DNA of 64,000 nt from Bacteroidales bacterium (lineage in GTDB: Bacteria; Bacteroidota; Bacteroidia; Bacteroidales; GCA-2748055), in contig JAFGWU010000045.1 of the NCBI GenBank assembly GCA_016936975.1, positions 1 to 64,000 on the forward strand, read 5' to 3'. The notes under the pieces were generated by a model, which saw only the letters and a program-made list of their open reading frames with translations, searched no databases and was not told the DNA's origin. Positions 25,330-34,938 of this stretch are shown piece by piece. Within the stretch, counting starts at the first letter, position 1; each line of letters begins with the position of its first letter. A program made the position numbers and the translations under genes.

Positions 25330-26571
25330 ATGAAAGCATCCGAAAATAGGCACAAATTATCAACCTTTAAATTGAATGCTTTACTGGACATAACCCTGGC
25401 CATTAACGACAATGTTTCGACAGAAGAGTTGGTCCGGAGATACGAAAAACTGCTCACGGATGATCTGAATATCGGAAAAGTGATCCTTCTCAAATACGGA
25501 GAAAAATGGGATTGCCTGCTCAATTCCGGTTTCAACCGGGATTTCTATAAAAAAATCGACATCGAAAAGGACCTCCTGGTCTTTACCGATATATCCTTTA
25601 TCACTTCCGAACCGGACCGTTTCCCGGAGCTTGTGGATATCGTGATTCCGGTTACCCACAAGGATAAGCCGATCGCATATGTTCTGATAGGCGATATCGA
25701 AGAAGAGGGAGAAGGGGTCAGTCCCATCATTAAACACGTGCGCTTTATCCAGACCCTGTCCAATATTATTACCGTCGCTATTGAAAATAAGCGCCTCTTC
25801 CAGGAATCCCTGAGACAGGAAGCCATCAAAAGGGAGATGGAACTGGCCAGCAAAATGCAGACGATGTTGATCCCGGCAGAAGAGAAGCTACCTTCGAACG
25901 AATCTATCAATATGAGGGCCTTCTATCATCCTCATTTTGATGTCGGGGGGGATTACTACGATGTGATCCAGCTGAACGAACATGAGGTAGGTTTCTGTAT
26001 CGCCGATGTGTCCGGGAAAGGAATATCCGCTGCTATCCTGATGTCAAACTTCCAGGCCAATCTCAGGGCGCTTTTCTCCGAGAAAATAGAGATGAAAGTC
26101 TTGCTGGAAAAACTGAACGAACGGGTTATGAACAGCGCTAAAGGAGAAAAGTTTATCACCCTTTTCATTGCAAGGTACAATTACCAATCCCGGGAACTGT
26201 GTTATGTGAATGCCGGTCACAACCCTCCCCTGTTCTATGAAATATCCTCGAAAAAGATGAGCCAGCTGGGAAGCGGTTGTGTGGGGATGGGGATGCTTGA
26301 TACACTTCCTTTCGTAAATGTCCAGAAACTGATCCTGGATAAGCCTTCCAAATTGTTCTGTTATACCGACGGACTGGTTGAAGTCCTGCACGGGTCAGGC
26401 ATAGAATTCGGAACACAGGGACTGGAGGCGGAACTGACCAATGCTGAAAATATTGAAACCAATATCCATACGATCATCAAAAAACAGAAAATCCTTGAGG
26501 GCAGTAAGGCCATCTTCGATGATATCTCTATCCTGGGTATTGAATTTCCCGGCAAAAACGGTTTTGAATAA
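25330..26571 (+). CDS. GAF-SpoIIE (PP2C-type) serine phosphatase
   Basis: This 413-residue soluble protein has a GAF-like sensor region at about 20-160, a short helical linker (REMELASKMQTMLIPAEEKL, the usual lead-in) and a SpoIIE-type PP2C domain at about 195-410. Metal-site motifs are FDVGGDYYDV near residue 202, FCIADVSGKGISAAILM near 220, YVNAGHNPPLFY and KLFCYTDGLVEV. It would dephosphorylate a serine on an anti-anti-sigma-type (STAS) partner or another target. No STAS or RsbW-like gene is adjacent. Its stop abuts the converging O-antigen ligase gene with no gap. Confidence 0.9.
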   Translation: MKASENRHKLSTFKLNALLDITLAINDNVSTEELVRRYEKLLTDDLNIGKVILLKYGEKWDCLLNSGFNRDFYKKIDIEKDLLVFTDISFITSEPDRFPELVDIVIPVTHKDKPIAYVLIGDIEEEGEGVSPIIKHVRFIQTLSNIITVAIENKRLFQESLRQEAIKREMELASKMQTMLIPAEEKLPSNESINMRAFYHPHFDVGGDYYDVIQLNEHEVGFCIADVSGKGISAAILMSNFQANLRALFSEKIEMKVLLEKLNERVMNSAKGEKFITLFIARYNYQSRELCYVNAGHNPPLFYEISSKKMSQLGSGCVGMGMLDTLPFVNVQKLILDKPSKLFCYTDGLVEVLHGSGIEFGTQGLEAELTNAENIETNIHTIIKKQKILEGSKAIFDDISILGIEFPGKNGFE

Positions 26572-28017
26572 TCATTCTTCCGCTGACTTCCTTTGATACA
26601 CATCCATCGCCACAAGCATTCCCGTATATCCCCAGAACAGAGCTGAGGCTTTATCGGTATCAAGAAAGTTATTCAACAATCCATGAACATAATAGGTGAC
26701 CAACCCCATCAGGATGGAAACTGCCATAATTTTTGTTTTTTGGTCCGGGGCATTCTTGTATACCCTGACGCCTGTAGCAATGGTCAGAATCACAATGACA
26801 AGAAGGCTCAGCATGCCGGGAAACCCCGACTCGGATAATGCAAGAAGGTACTCAGAATGGGCAGTCCCCATGATGCCAAAGTCTGTGCTGATTCGTGTTT
26901 TTTCATAGGATCGCTGGTAACTGCCATATTCAAACTGGTAGGTTCCGGGACCAAAACCGAACAGCGGTTTATCTTTCCACATACGATAGGCACAGCTCCA
27001 GCGGTTTATGCGTTCCAGGTTGGATTGATCGCTCCTAATATTGGACATGGACTGAACGTGCTCGGCCAGATCACCTGAGGATTCCTGCCTGTTTTGTTCC
27101 AGCTGAATCATGATCTGTGTGCGGACCGAGAACACCAGCGCCACCATTATAACGGCCGCGATCATTACAAATTCAAACTTGATTTTCAGTCTGAGAATTA
27201 ACCAGACTGCAAAGGCGGCAATCAGACTTAACCATGCAGCCCGGGTATAGGAGAACACAATGGCCAATCCATAAAACAGAATTAAAAGGGCCATCAGGAA
27301 CCTCGTGTTAATGTTCTCCTTCTTTACCATCTGAAAAAGTCCGATCAGCAGAGGCAACAGCATGGCAATGGTTGCGCCGTAAGAGGTATGATCCTTATAA
27401 AACGGCCGCATAACCCTGTGCGCCATCTGTTGGTCATCCAATCCGTACCCGGCATGTCTTGCGATGGTATAAATTATAACCAGGGTAAAAGATATAATAT
27501 ACATCCAACCATAGGTCTGTATGTTTTTCTCATTCTGAAATAACTGTGTGGCAAGCAGGTAAAAACCAATTACAAACCAGGTCCTTGATATCAGGAGCTT
27601 GAAAGAAACCAGCGGGTCGGTGCTGGTAATTGCCGTAATAAAAATCCACGCCAGCTGGAAATAAATTGCCAGCGTCACGGGATGACGGAGGATCCTGATG
27701 TCCAACCGGTGTCCGCACAGGTACTTCAGGAAAAAAAGTACCAGGAGAACCGCAAGCAAAGGTTCTGTCGGCAAATGGAGGTCGACCGATAAACCCTGTG
27801 CCAGGGTGCTCAGGGGAATGGATAAAGGTACCAGCAGAACGGTTACAAAAAGGAATTTTTCAATGGATACAAAAGCCAGTATAATGAAAAACAGCACTGC
27901 CGGTATGAGGGGAACAAAATAAATTTCCAGTAACAGCAAAACGGTATTGAGAAGCATGAATGAGATGACGATGCTCCAGAAAACCAATTGATTATTATGC
28001 TGTAGAGCCCGGATCAT
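26572..28017 (-). CDS. O-antigen ligase / polymerase family protein (Wzy/WaaL type)
   Basis: This 481-residue polytopic membrane protein has about twelve hydrophobic segments. A large periplasmic loop lies between about residues 310 and 385 and contains RINRWSCAYRMWKDKPLFGF, GPGTYQFEYG and GTAHSEYLLALSESG, the signature of the Wzy_C/O-antigen ligase domain. It should polymerise or transfer surface polysaccharide. It overlaps the Wzz-like gene upstream by four bases (ATGA), so the two are translationally coupled, fitting a pair that sets chain length and polymerises. Confidence 0.9.
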   Translation of the reverse strand: MIRALQHNNQLVFWSIVISFMLLNTVLLLLEIYFVPLIPAVLFFIILAFVSIEKFLFVTVLLVPLSIPLSTLAQGLSVDLHLPTEPLLAVLLVLFFLKYLCGHRLDIRILRHPVTLAIYFQLAWIFITAITSTDPLVSFKLLISRTWFVIGFYLLATQLFQNEKNIQTYGWMYIISFTLVIIYTIARHAGYGLDDQQMAHRVMRPFYKDHTSYGATIAMLLPLLIGLFQMVKKENINTRFLMALLILFYGLAIVFSYTRAAWLSLIAAFAVWLILRLKIKFEFVMIAAVIMVALVFSVRTQIMIQLEQNRQESSGDLAEHVQSMSNIRSDQSNLERINRWSCAYRMWKDKPLFGFGPGTYQFEYGSYQRSYEKTRISTDFGIMGTAHSEYLLALSESGFPGMLSLLVIVILTIATGVRVYKNAPDQKTKIMAVSILMGLVTYYVHGLLNNFLDTDKASALFWGYTGMLVAMDVYQRKSAEE

Positions 28018-28991
28018 GAAACCGCTTCCGATGAAATTCTTTTTCTTATATTGTCAATGACTATCAATACAATGAGCGCAAGTAACAGGGAAGAAAATGT
28101 AGAAACGATAACGATTAAAGATTTATTTGGATAGGCTTTTTTCTCTGGTGGAAAAGCTCTTTCAACAATAAACTTGTAGGGAAGATCCTGTTCCGTTTCC
28201 AGCCTGGCTTCCTGGTACCGCAGTCTCATTTCCGCAACGCGTGGAATGATATGCTGCATTTTATTGATCAGGGAAATATAGGTAGCTCCATTCTCAGGAT
28301 CCGTTTTTACGAGTTCAAGGATCAAATCTTCGCCTGACTGACTGCCCTCCTTAAACTTCAGATGCGCTGTTAATTTATAAACAGAGTCCTGCAACATCTT
28401 TAGGTTCGCTTCCGCATCCAGGTACTCCTCTTCAACCAGTTTAAAAGCCCTGATGCTTCGCTGTTTTTTCATATTGCTGTAAACCGTATCGACCAGGTCG
28501 GAGATATCATTGGCAATATCTGCAGCATACTGCGGATCCTTATCCATAACAGAAATCTCTACCGACATGAATTCGGTAAGTTTGAAGTTAATATTGGATC
28601 TGTAGGTTTCAATCAGTTCTGTCTGCGGGTATTTTGAAGCGGAGTCTATTTCATAATGCTCCATGAGGTCATAAGTCTCTATGATTCTTTCCCGTATGGG
28701 AACTGAATTCAGAACCTGTAACAACTGTTCTGCCTGTTCCTCCTCCCCGAAACCATAAACACCTTGTCTTCCCTGATAGTTTGCTGCCAGTAGAGACTTG
28801 GAGATGGTTGCGTCGGTTACAGGAAACATCACAACACTGGCTTTGTACATCGGCGTGATCAAAAGGGAAGCGATAATGGATGCAATGCCCGCAATTAGTC
28901 CCACAATAACCAGGATCACACGTTTTTTCCAGATGTAGATCAATAAATCAACAGAGCTGAAATTGTAGCTGTTTTGTTCTTTATTATTCAT
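28014..28991 (-). CDS. Wzz-family polysaccharide chain-length determinant
   Basis: This 325-residue inner-membrane protein has two helices, about 28-50 and 292-315, flanking a periplasmic helical domain with a coiled coil (about 155-250). The N-terminal LLIYIWKKRVILVIVGL and the proline-rich lead into the second helix (AFPPEKKAYPNKSLIVIV) are typical of Wzz/GNVR proteins. No cytoplasmic tyrosine kinase domain is fused. It lies 12 bp after tyrS and overlaps the ligase gene, so it regulates the length of the polymer made by its neighbour (inference). Confidence 0.9.
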   Translation of the reverse strand: MNNKEQNSYNFSSVDLLIYIWKKRVILVIVGLIAGIASIIASLLITPMYKASVVMFPVTDATISKSLLAANYQGRQGVYGFGEEEQAEQLLQVLNSVPIRERIIETYDLMEHYEIDSASKYPQTELIETYRSNINFKLTEFMSVEISVMDKDPQYAADIANDISDLVDTVYSNMKKQRSIRAFKLVEEEYLDAEANLKMLQDSVYKLTAHLKFKEGSQSGEDLILELVKTDPENGATYISLINKMQHIIPRVAEMRLRYQEARLETEQDLPYKFIVERAFPPEKKAYPNKSLIVIVSTFSSLLLALIVLIVIDNIRKRISSEAVS

Positions 28992-29003
28992 TGGTGACTT
29001 TTT

Positions 29004-30293
29004 TTACTTTTTGACAATAATCAGGAAATAGTTCTTTTTGCCTTTTTGTACCAGAAGATATTTATTATTTATAAAATCCTTTTTAGTGATTATCCTTTCC
29101 GGATCGTCGATCTTTTCCTTATTGATGCTCACCCCTCCACCATTTATCAACCGCCTCAGTTCACCTTTTGAGGCAAATACACCTGTCTCCTCAACCAGAA
29201 ATTTAAGCACGTCCGCTTCAATGTCGGGGGAGTCAACCACAAATTGCGGTACCCCCTCGAAAACCGACATAAAAACCTCCTCCGGTATTTTCTTCAGGGA
29301 CTCGGTTGTCCCTTTATCAAAAAGGATCTCGGAGGCCTCCACGGCCTGTTCATAATGTTCCTTTGAATGTACCATCACGGTAACCTCTTCGGCAAGCCTT
29401 TTCTGAATAACTCTCAGATGGGGCTGTTTATTATGCTCTTTTTCCAGGGCCTCAATCTCCTCCTGATCAAGCAGGGTAAAAATCCTTATGAATTTGCCTG
29501 CATCGTCATCGGATACATTGAGCCAGAACTGGTAAAACTTATAGGGCGAGGTCCGTGCGGGATCGAGCCAAACGTTACCTTCTTCGGTCTTTCCGAACTT
29601 GCCTCCATCCGATTTTGTAATCAGTGGACAGGTCAGGGCAAAGGCTTCCCCTCCCTCCTTTCTTCTGATTAATTCAGTACCGGTCACAATGTTGCCCCAC
29701 TGATCCGATCCCCCCATCTGAAGCTTACAGCCGTAATTCTGGTATAATACCAGATAGTCGTATCCCTGTACCAGCTGATAGGTAAATTCCGTAAAGGACA
29801 TCCCGGAAGCAGAATCGGCTCCGAGCCTCTTCCTGACAGAATCCTTGGCCATCATATAGTTCACAGTAATATGCTTGCCGATATCCCTGATGAATCCCAG
29901 GAATGAATAATCCTTCATCCAGTCGTAATTGTTCACCAGCAGTGCTTGATTGGGAGCTTCAGTTTCAAAATCCAGGAATTTTGAAATCTGCCGTTTCAAA
30001 CACTCCTGGTTGTGACGAAGGGTCTCCTCGTCAATCAAATTCCGTTCCTGCGATTTACCGCTGGGATCACCAATCATCCCTGTGGCACCCCCCAGCAGGG
30101 CTATCGGCCTGTGACCTGCATGCTGAAGATGCCTGAGCATCATTACACCAACCAGGTGCCCTATATGGAGCGAGTCAGCTGTGGGATCGATCCCCACGTA
30201 CGCCGATACCATTTCATTCTTAAGCAGTTCTTCCGTTCCGGGCATTATATCGTGGATCATGCCCCTCCACCTGAGTTCTTCAACAAAATTCAT
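29004..30293 (-). CDS. tyrS: Tyrosyl-tRNA synthetase
   Basis: This 429-residue class I synthetase charges tRNA-Tyr. The HIGH motif is intact at residues 43-46 within [16 protein letters not shown]. The KMSKS-type loop appears as [12 protein letters not shown] near residue 230, the bacterial TyrS variant. Tyrosine-binding strings [17 protein letters not shown] and [11 protein letters not shown] are present, and a C-terminal S4-like RNA-binding domain ([16 protein letters not shown]) ends the protein. The reading frame overlaps the end of the cvpA-like gene by 14 bp. Confidence 0.97.
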   Translation of the reverse strand: MNFVEELRWRGMIHDIMPGTEELLKNEMVSAYVGIDPTADSLHIGHLVGVMMLRHLQHAGHRPIALLGGATGMIGDPSGKSQERNLIDEETLRHNQECLKRQISKFLDFETEAPNQALLVNNYDWMKDYSFLGFIRDIGKHITVNYMMAKDSVRKRLGADSASGMSFTEFTYQLVQGYDYLVLYQNYGCKLQMGGSDQWGNIVTGTELIRRKEGGEAFALTCPLITKSDGGKFGKTEEGNVWLDPARTSPYKFYQFWLNVSDDDAGKFIRIFTLLDQEEIEALEKEHNKQPHLRVIQKRLAEEVTVMVHSKEHYEQAVEASEILFDKGTTESLKKIPEEVFMSVFEGVPQFVVDSPDIEADVLKFLVEETGVFASKGELRRLINGGGVSINKEKIDDPERIITKKDFINNKYLLVQKGKKNYFLIIVKK

Positions 30294-30939
30294 CTCTGTA
30301 ACTGGTAATTAGATCGACCCGATTTAAAAAATATATTTTGGACTGCCTCCCGGCTCCCGCAACCTCCACGGGTGCTTCATTCCGTTTCTTTTTTCTGTCC
30401 ACGGGAACCTCTTCCTGATCTTCCGGGCTTTGTTGCCGCGGTATCCATCCCTTAAACTCTTCCCGTTTCAGATAAGGAAAGATTGTTGGGGCAATAACCG
30501 ATATCGGCTCCCATAAAAGAGAACCCTCAATACGTTCCTGCTTTATAATTTCCCGCTCCTGGTTGATGGTGTTCACCGGCCATAACAGCATGCTTAGAAC
30601 AAAAGCTGTTACCAGGACACCAAAGAGCATCCCCAGCAAACGGTTCAGGAAGCTGAGGGCAACTGCCTTGATGAGCTTGTCGACCAGGAACGCCGCCAGG
30701 TGCACGATCATGACGATCAGGATGAATGTCACCGCGAAGGCTATTACATTCAAATGTTCGGCTGCAATATTAAACCATGAATCCAGCAGGGACCCAACCA
30801 CGGTCCTGAACCGCATGGCTCCCAGTATCCCGAGAATCAGTGCCAGCAGGGAGGCGGCCATATAAACGAGTCCCTTTTTGAATCCCCTGTAGAGCGCAAA
30901 AAGAAGGGGCACAATCAATATAATGTCTAAAACATTCAT
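30280..30939 (-). CDS. CvpA family membrane protein
   Basis: This protein of about 219 residues starts at the ATG at 30939; a GTG at 30960 is also in frame, but [19 protein letters not shown] is the usual family start. Four membrane helices occupy the first 165 residues, with the CvpA pattern [37 protein letters not shown] and [15 protein letters not shown] charged, proline-rich tail follows. CvpA homologues are linked to colicin V export and purine-dependent phenotypes, and the biochemical role is unknown. It heads the tyrS-wzz-ligase operon. Confidence 0.88.
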   Translation of the reverse strand: MNVLDIILIVPLLFALYRGFKKGLVYMAASLLALILGILGAMRFRTVVGSLLDSWFNIAAEHLNVIAFAVTFILIVMIVHLAAFLVDKLIKAVALSFLNRLLGMLFGVLVTAFVLSMLLWPVNTINQEREIIKQERIEGSLLWEPISVIAPTIFPYLKREEFKGWIPRQQSPEDQEEVPVDRKKKRNEAPVEVAGAGRQSKIYFLNRVDLITSYRDEFC

Positions 30940-31074
30940 CCGGTAATCTGAAGAAGGCACAAATTAACTCATTTCTTTGGAAAAACCCGTCAAATTATAA
31001 TCATAAAACCCCTATAAGGATACTGAACAGAACTGAAAAATCCTCTGTTTTCCACGGGCCGCTTCCTTCTGTCA

Positions 31075-31773
31075 TTATAATCCATCGATAATTCCGATTA
31101 TTTCAGATAACCGGCTGACCCTGAAAAACCGACTGCTCACCGGGTCGGCCTCCACCTCCTCATGCATCCAGGTGGTATGGAAGGGAACATGAATGGCATA
31201 ACCTCCCAGGCTGAGCACCGGAAAAATGTCCGATCGCATGGAATTCCCGATCATCATAAACTCAGAGGGATCGATTTCAAGATGATGTAACAATAAACTG
31301 TAATGGGTCTCCTGCTTATCGCTCATGATTTCTATATGATGAAAAAAGGAGGATATGGACGATTTTTCCATTTTCCGTTCCTGGTCCAGCAGGTCCCCCT
31401 TTGTTGCCACAATCAGCCGGTATTGCTTCGACAGTTTTTCAATAACCGGCCTTACATCCTCCAGCAATTCAATGGGCCTTTCCAGCATATGACGACCGAG
31501 CTGAAGGATTTCAGAGATGGTTCCGGAGGTGACCCTTCCCCCTGTAATATCAATGGCACACTGCACCAGCGACAGGATGAACGATTTGATACCATAGCCG
31601 TACCATTTAAGATTTCCCATCTCTGTCCTGTAAAGCTCTGCTGCTATATTTTTTCCCGCCTTGTAGGGCTTCATGAGTTTCTCAAATGCCTCCTCAGCCT
31701 CCCTGTAGTAAGGTTCGTTAATCCAGAGCGTATCGTCCGCATCGAAACCTATGACTCTGAGCCTTTTTTTCAC
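31075..31773 (-). CDS. HAD family hydrolase
   Basis: This 232-residue haloacid-dehalogenase-fold phosphatase has motif I GFDADDTLWINEPYYREAE near residue 9, motif II VATKGD near 121, a lysine region near 150, and motif IV IGNSMRSDIFPVLSLGG near 176. The cap is all-helical (C1 type). The start is GTG at 31773, which overlaps the stop of the upstream RmuC-like gene (GTGA), so the two are coupled. The substrate is unknown; related proteins are often annotated as putative phosphoglycolate or FMN hydrolases. Confidence 0.85.
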   Translation of the reverse strand: MKKRLRVIGFDADDTLWINEPYYREAEEAFEKLMKPYKAGKNIAAELYRTEMGNLKWYGYGIKSFILSLVQCAIDITGGRVTSGTISEILQLGRHMLERPIELLEDVRPVIEKLSKQYRLIVATKGDLLDQERKMEKSSISSFFHHIEIMSDKQETHYSLLLHHLEIDPSEFMMIGNSMRSDIFPVLSLGGYAIHVPFHTTWMHEEVEADPVSSRFFRVSRLSEIIGIIDGL

Positions 31774-32972
31774 CTATCATTATTTTTGGATTCGGAAAAT
31801 TTCAGTCTTGCCTCAGCCTCAATCCCCAGCTTTTCGCTTTCGGAAATCAATTCATCGGTTAGAATCTGCTTCGCCCTCTTCTCCTGGGGAGGATTCAGTT
31901 TTTCGGCCTTTTCAAATTCCGTTATGATATCATAAAACTCTGCGGGCAGGTCAGACTTAACCTTTCCGAGGATTTCAAGGAATTTGTATGAAAAGAAATA
32001 ATCGATCTGTATCCGTCTTTTCGTTGTATGGGCAAATCTTCCGATAACCCTGCAGATATTATCACGCTCTTCAGGTGATAATTTATCGGCAAGCTCATAA
32101 TCTTCAATCTTTCTGAGGGCTAAAATTATGGGCTCCAAAGCATCTGCGGTGACCAGGTATACATTGTAGTCGCCCATATACCAGGTAAATTGATCGAGGA
32201 CTTCCACAGTATTGGAGGGAATCACCAGGAACATTTCCCTTTTAACATTTTCCTGTTTGGCATATTTGGCAAGTTGTTCTGCCTGGGATTTCAGGTAAGC
32301 AGGAAAATGATCGAGATTATCTGAAGCCGGACTTTTTGCATCAAAGATGATATATTCACCGGCAATCATAATGGTATTATCGGGCTTGCCCCGGAAAGGA
32401 ACTTCATTGATATAATCGATTGTATATTTCCGGCAGATGGCCTTCAGTGTGGAAGCCACAACCTGTTCATGATCCTTCCAGATGCTTTTCATCTTTTCAA
32501 ACATCTCTTCCTTCTCCCTGAGCCGCTCCTCATGCAACTGGCGCCTGTCAGCCTCAAGGCTCTCCTTTAAAACATTGAGGGCTGCTACGTTTTTCTGATA
32601 CCGATCGTTCCGGTTCTCTTCCGCCTCCTCATGCCTTGCAACATGCCGAAGCAGTTCATCCTTCGCGGTTCTTAAACGCTGAAGCTCCTCTTCGAGCCTG
32701 ATGATCCTGTTCTCGAGTTTCTCCGTCCCGGATTTAAAATCATCCAATTTCGCCTGTTTGATTTCATCCTCCCGCTTCACCCTGCGGAGCTGTTCTTTCA
32801 GCTCCTCAGACTCCCGGTCCAGATTTTCTATGCGAAGGGTTATATTAACATATTCCTCCAGGGCATCAAAACTCATAGCCTTAATACCCTTCCACCTGAA
32901 CAATCTGGTCCAGAAATTAATATGTTTAAATAACTGAAGAAAAGGTTTCAGGTACTGAGACGAATAACTCAT
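31770..32972 (-). CDS. Coiled-coil protein with RmuC-like nuclease-fold domain
   Basis: The 400-residue product begins with a short hydrophobic-amphipathic stretch (about 5-30), then a long coiled coil (about 45-165). A domain at about 180-300 resembles the RmuC/PD-(D/E)XK core: VPFRGKPDNTIMI followed by GEYIIFDAKSP, where D...DxK fits the catalytic metal motif. A helical C-terminus follows. RmuC proteins limit DNA rearrangements, and some members act in defence islands. Full RmuC annotation is not certain. An internal ATG at residue 33 would drop the hydrophobic stretch. Its ATG overlaps the stop of a 38-codon ORF (ATGA) and its own stop overlaps the HAD gene start. Confidence 0.7.
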   Translation of the reverse strand: MSYSSQYLKPFLQLFKHINFWTRLFRWKGIKAMSFDALEEYVNITLRIENLDRESEELKEQLRRVKREDEIKQAKLDDFKSGTEKLENRIIRLEEELQRLRTAKDELLRHVARHEEAEENRNDRYQKNVAALNVLKESLEADRRQLHEERLREKEEMFEKMKSIWKDHEQVVASTLKAICRKYTIDYINEVPFRGKPDNTIMIAGEYIIFDAKSPASDNLDHFPAYLKSQAEQLAKYAKQENVKREMFLVIPSNTVEVLDQFTWYMGDYNVYLVTADALEPIILALRKIEDYELADKLSPEERDNICRVIGRFAHTTKRRIQIDYFFSYKFLEILGKVKSDLPAEFYDIITEFEKAEKLNPPQEKRAKQILTDELISESEKLGIEAEARLKFSESKNNDR

Positions 32973-33085
32973 GATGGAATCTGTTTTCCTGGAATCTTTA
33001 TTCTGAACTGATTAAAGGTTTCTTCCATTATTGCCGCATCATGCGGACCGGGATTATGGCCCGGGTGAAGGTGCTGTTTTCCCAT
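32969..33085 (-). CDS. 38-residue small ORF, translationally coupled to the RmuC-like gene
   Basis: An unbroken 38-codon frame runs from the ATG at 33085 to a TGA (32969-32971) that overlaps the ATG of the RmuC-like gene in an ATGA junction. It starts 11 bp after the upstream stop codon. The product is hydrophilic, His/Pro/Gly-rich at the N-terminus (GKQHLHPGHNPGPHD) and basic at the C-terminus (FRIKIPGKQ). I know no family for it. The junction and the filled gap suggest it is real; it could also serve only as a leader for coupling. Confidence 0.45.
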   Translation of the reverse strand: MGKQHLHPGHNPGPHDAAIMEETFNQFRIKIPGKQIPS

Positions 33086-33096
33086 TTTTCCATTCC

Positions 33097-33783
33097 CTAA
33101 AAAGTGCTATAACGGAATTGCATGATGACACCTCTGAATTCAGCGTCTCTGATCACGAGCGTGTCTTTTGATTCCTGTTCCACCAGCCGGCACCCGAAAT
33201 TCCCTGTGAAGTTGAACCACATAATGTTCCTCCCATAGCAGTCGACATCATTTTTTCTTATAAAATTCTCCGCATGGAAATAGAAATCCTCCGGATGGGA
33301 CCCTGACTGATCCACAAAATATATCATCGAATCATTCCTGAAATAACGCACATCCACACCGTGTTCAGGAAGATAGGGAATACGTTTTACATAACTATAA
33401 TCTCCTTCATAACCCAGGCTGTCAAACGGAGCATAGTTCAGCAGCCCGTTCCCGTAATTGAAGACCTCACCAAAACTGGCATATTTCATAATGGTAAGGG
33501 ATACTATTTCACTTCCGTCATTGAAAAAATAGTTGCAGTCGTAATAAAAAATAAGGGTGTCTTCCCTGGTCGAATCAACCTGGTATCGTAAGGATGGATA
33601 TATCCGGTTCTCAACCGAATCGTCCACCTGGAGTAACTCATCGTCTATAATGGCCTCCATATAAAGGTCCTCATCCTGGAAAACGTTGTAGAGACAATCA
33701 CTTCCCTCCAGGCAGGATTTCATTAATGGGACACATGATATCATCACTATTGCAGGAAGGACGAATCGGATATTCATTTTCAT
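33097..33783 (-). CDS. Exported hypothetical protein
   Basis: This 228-residue protein has an N-terminal signal sequence (RFVLPAIVMISCVPLMKSC). The cysteine at the end (LMKSC) makes a weak lipobox, so it may be a lipoprotein, but the -1 to -3 residues are not ideal. The mature part is acidic, rich in Tyr, Phe and Asp, with five further cysteines or so and a predicted beta structure. I recognise no family. It sits between the phosphoesterase gene (60 bp) and the 38-codon ORF (11 bp) in a same-strand run. Confidence 0.7.
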   Translation of the reverse strand: MKMNIRFVLPAIVMISCVPLMKSCLEGSDCLYNVFQDEDLYMEAIIDDELLQVDDSVENRIYPSLRYQVDSTREDTLIFYYDCNYFFNDGSEIVSLTIMKYASFGEVFNYGNGLLNYAPFDSLGYEGDYSYVKRIPYLPEHGVDVRYFRNDSMIYFVDQSGSHPEDFYFHAENFIRKNDVDCYGRNIMWFNFTGNFGCRLVEQESKDTLVIRDAEFRGVIMQFRYSTF

Positions 33784-33843
33784 TTTCTGTATTCTTTTTG
33801 TTACTAAGATAGATGATATCCGGAAAAAGTTGCGGTTAAATTT

Positions 33844-34713
33844 TTACAGCTTTCCCGGAAGAGGCATGCTCCATAAATTTCTCCCGGAGGTTTCGCCGGC
33901 CGAGACGGTTATCCCCTCCATTAAAACAGTGCCATCCTTATAAAAGACGCCCAACGCCGAAAGTCTGCCACTTATCGTCGAGCCCGAATCAATATCAATT
34001 GAAACGGGGCATCCTGTTGATAAATTGTAACGGATACAAATATCCCCACCGAAAAATTTCCACTCATCCGGATCCGCTCCATACACAAAACGGAAAAGTT
34101 TGTTAACCGGTGTGTGTCCATGTACCACTATATGGTTTTTCCAGAACTCTGGCCGGGAATTAAAGAATTGATCCCTTACCCATATAAATGAATCTCCGGG
34201 GTCAAGGTGCTTTTTGAGGATGTATTCGTTAAGGTCAGCGTAGCTATCCAAACTTATCTGATCCGCTAACGGAATTGCCGGCGATATGCCCGCATGGGTT
34301 ATCATTATCGTAATGTTTCCCGGCAATTCAAGCAGGTAATTCAATTTTAACGACCGGAAAAAATCAAGATACTTTCCCTTTAGATCTGATTGAAAACTAT
34401 AAAAACCGGCTGAATTGAACGATTGCAGGGTGGCTTCCGCGCCATTGTAATACCAGAGTTCTATCGGACTGTGTCCGTAAGCCATGTTTTCCAGAGCATT
34501 CAGCATCATCAGCTCGTGGTTCCCCAGCAAGAATACAGCTTCCACATCCAGATTCATCAACCTGTCAATAACCGGTTTCGAATGGGGCCCCCGGTCGATA
34601 TAGTCCCCCAGAAAAATCAGCTTCTCCGGTCCGTATCTGCTGATTTCCTCCAACAGTCTGTCCAGTAATCGTATCTCGCCATGTATGTCCCCTATAATAA
34701 AATAACCACCCAT
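33844..34713 (-). CDS. PPP-type metallophosphoesterase (Ser/Thr phosphatase or Ap4A hydrolase-like)
   Basis: This protein of about 289 residues starts at the ATG at 34713; a GTG seven codons upstream is also in frame, but the ATG directly precedes the catalytic core. The three PPP signatures are intact: FIIGDIHGEIRLLDRLLEE, FLGDYIDRGPHSKPVIDRL and VFLLGNHELMMLN. HAGISPAIPLA and VVHGHTPVNK supply later histidine ligands. Family members remove phosphate from proteins or cleave diadenosine tetraphosphate, and the sequence does not decide between them. It is the first gene of the minus-strand run that ends with the HAD hydrolase. Confidence 0.9.
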   Translation of the reverse strand: MGGYFIIGDIHGEIRLLDRLLEEISRYGPEKLIFLGDYIDRGPHSKPVIDRLMNLDVEAVFLLGNHELMMLNALENMAYGHSPIELWYYNGAEATLQSFNSAGFYSFQSDLKGKYLDFFRSLKLNYLLELPGNITIMITHAGISPAIPLADQISLDSYADLNEYILKKHLDPGDSFIWVRDQFFNSRPEFWKNHIVVHGHTPVNKLFRFVYGADPDEWKFFGGDICIRYNLSTGCPVSIDIDSGSTISGRLSALGVFYKDGTVLMEGITVSAGETSGRNLWSMPLPGKL

Positions 34714-34938
34714 ATTTTCTACCTTGCAATACACCCGGTTTTCTTAGTGTAATGAAATTAACAGGGTGTTTTCATAGTAAATTTAGGAAGTTTTGATGAA
34801 TCCTTGGAGAAGATTTATAAAGACACAGGAACAATAAGATCCTGCGTTGGCTTTTCCCGGGACGGGAAGCACAGTGCATTTTCAGATAAGGAAGAGGAAT
34901 TATTATTTTTACATTGCAAACCATATCCCACAATATTG

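Noticed and set aside
34804-34938. A 45-residue N-terminal extension of the HAD-IB phosphatase
   Set aside because: It begins with TTG, has no homology-like pattern and precedes an ATG placed exactly before the core strand.
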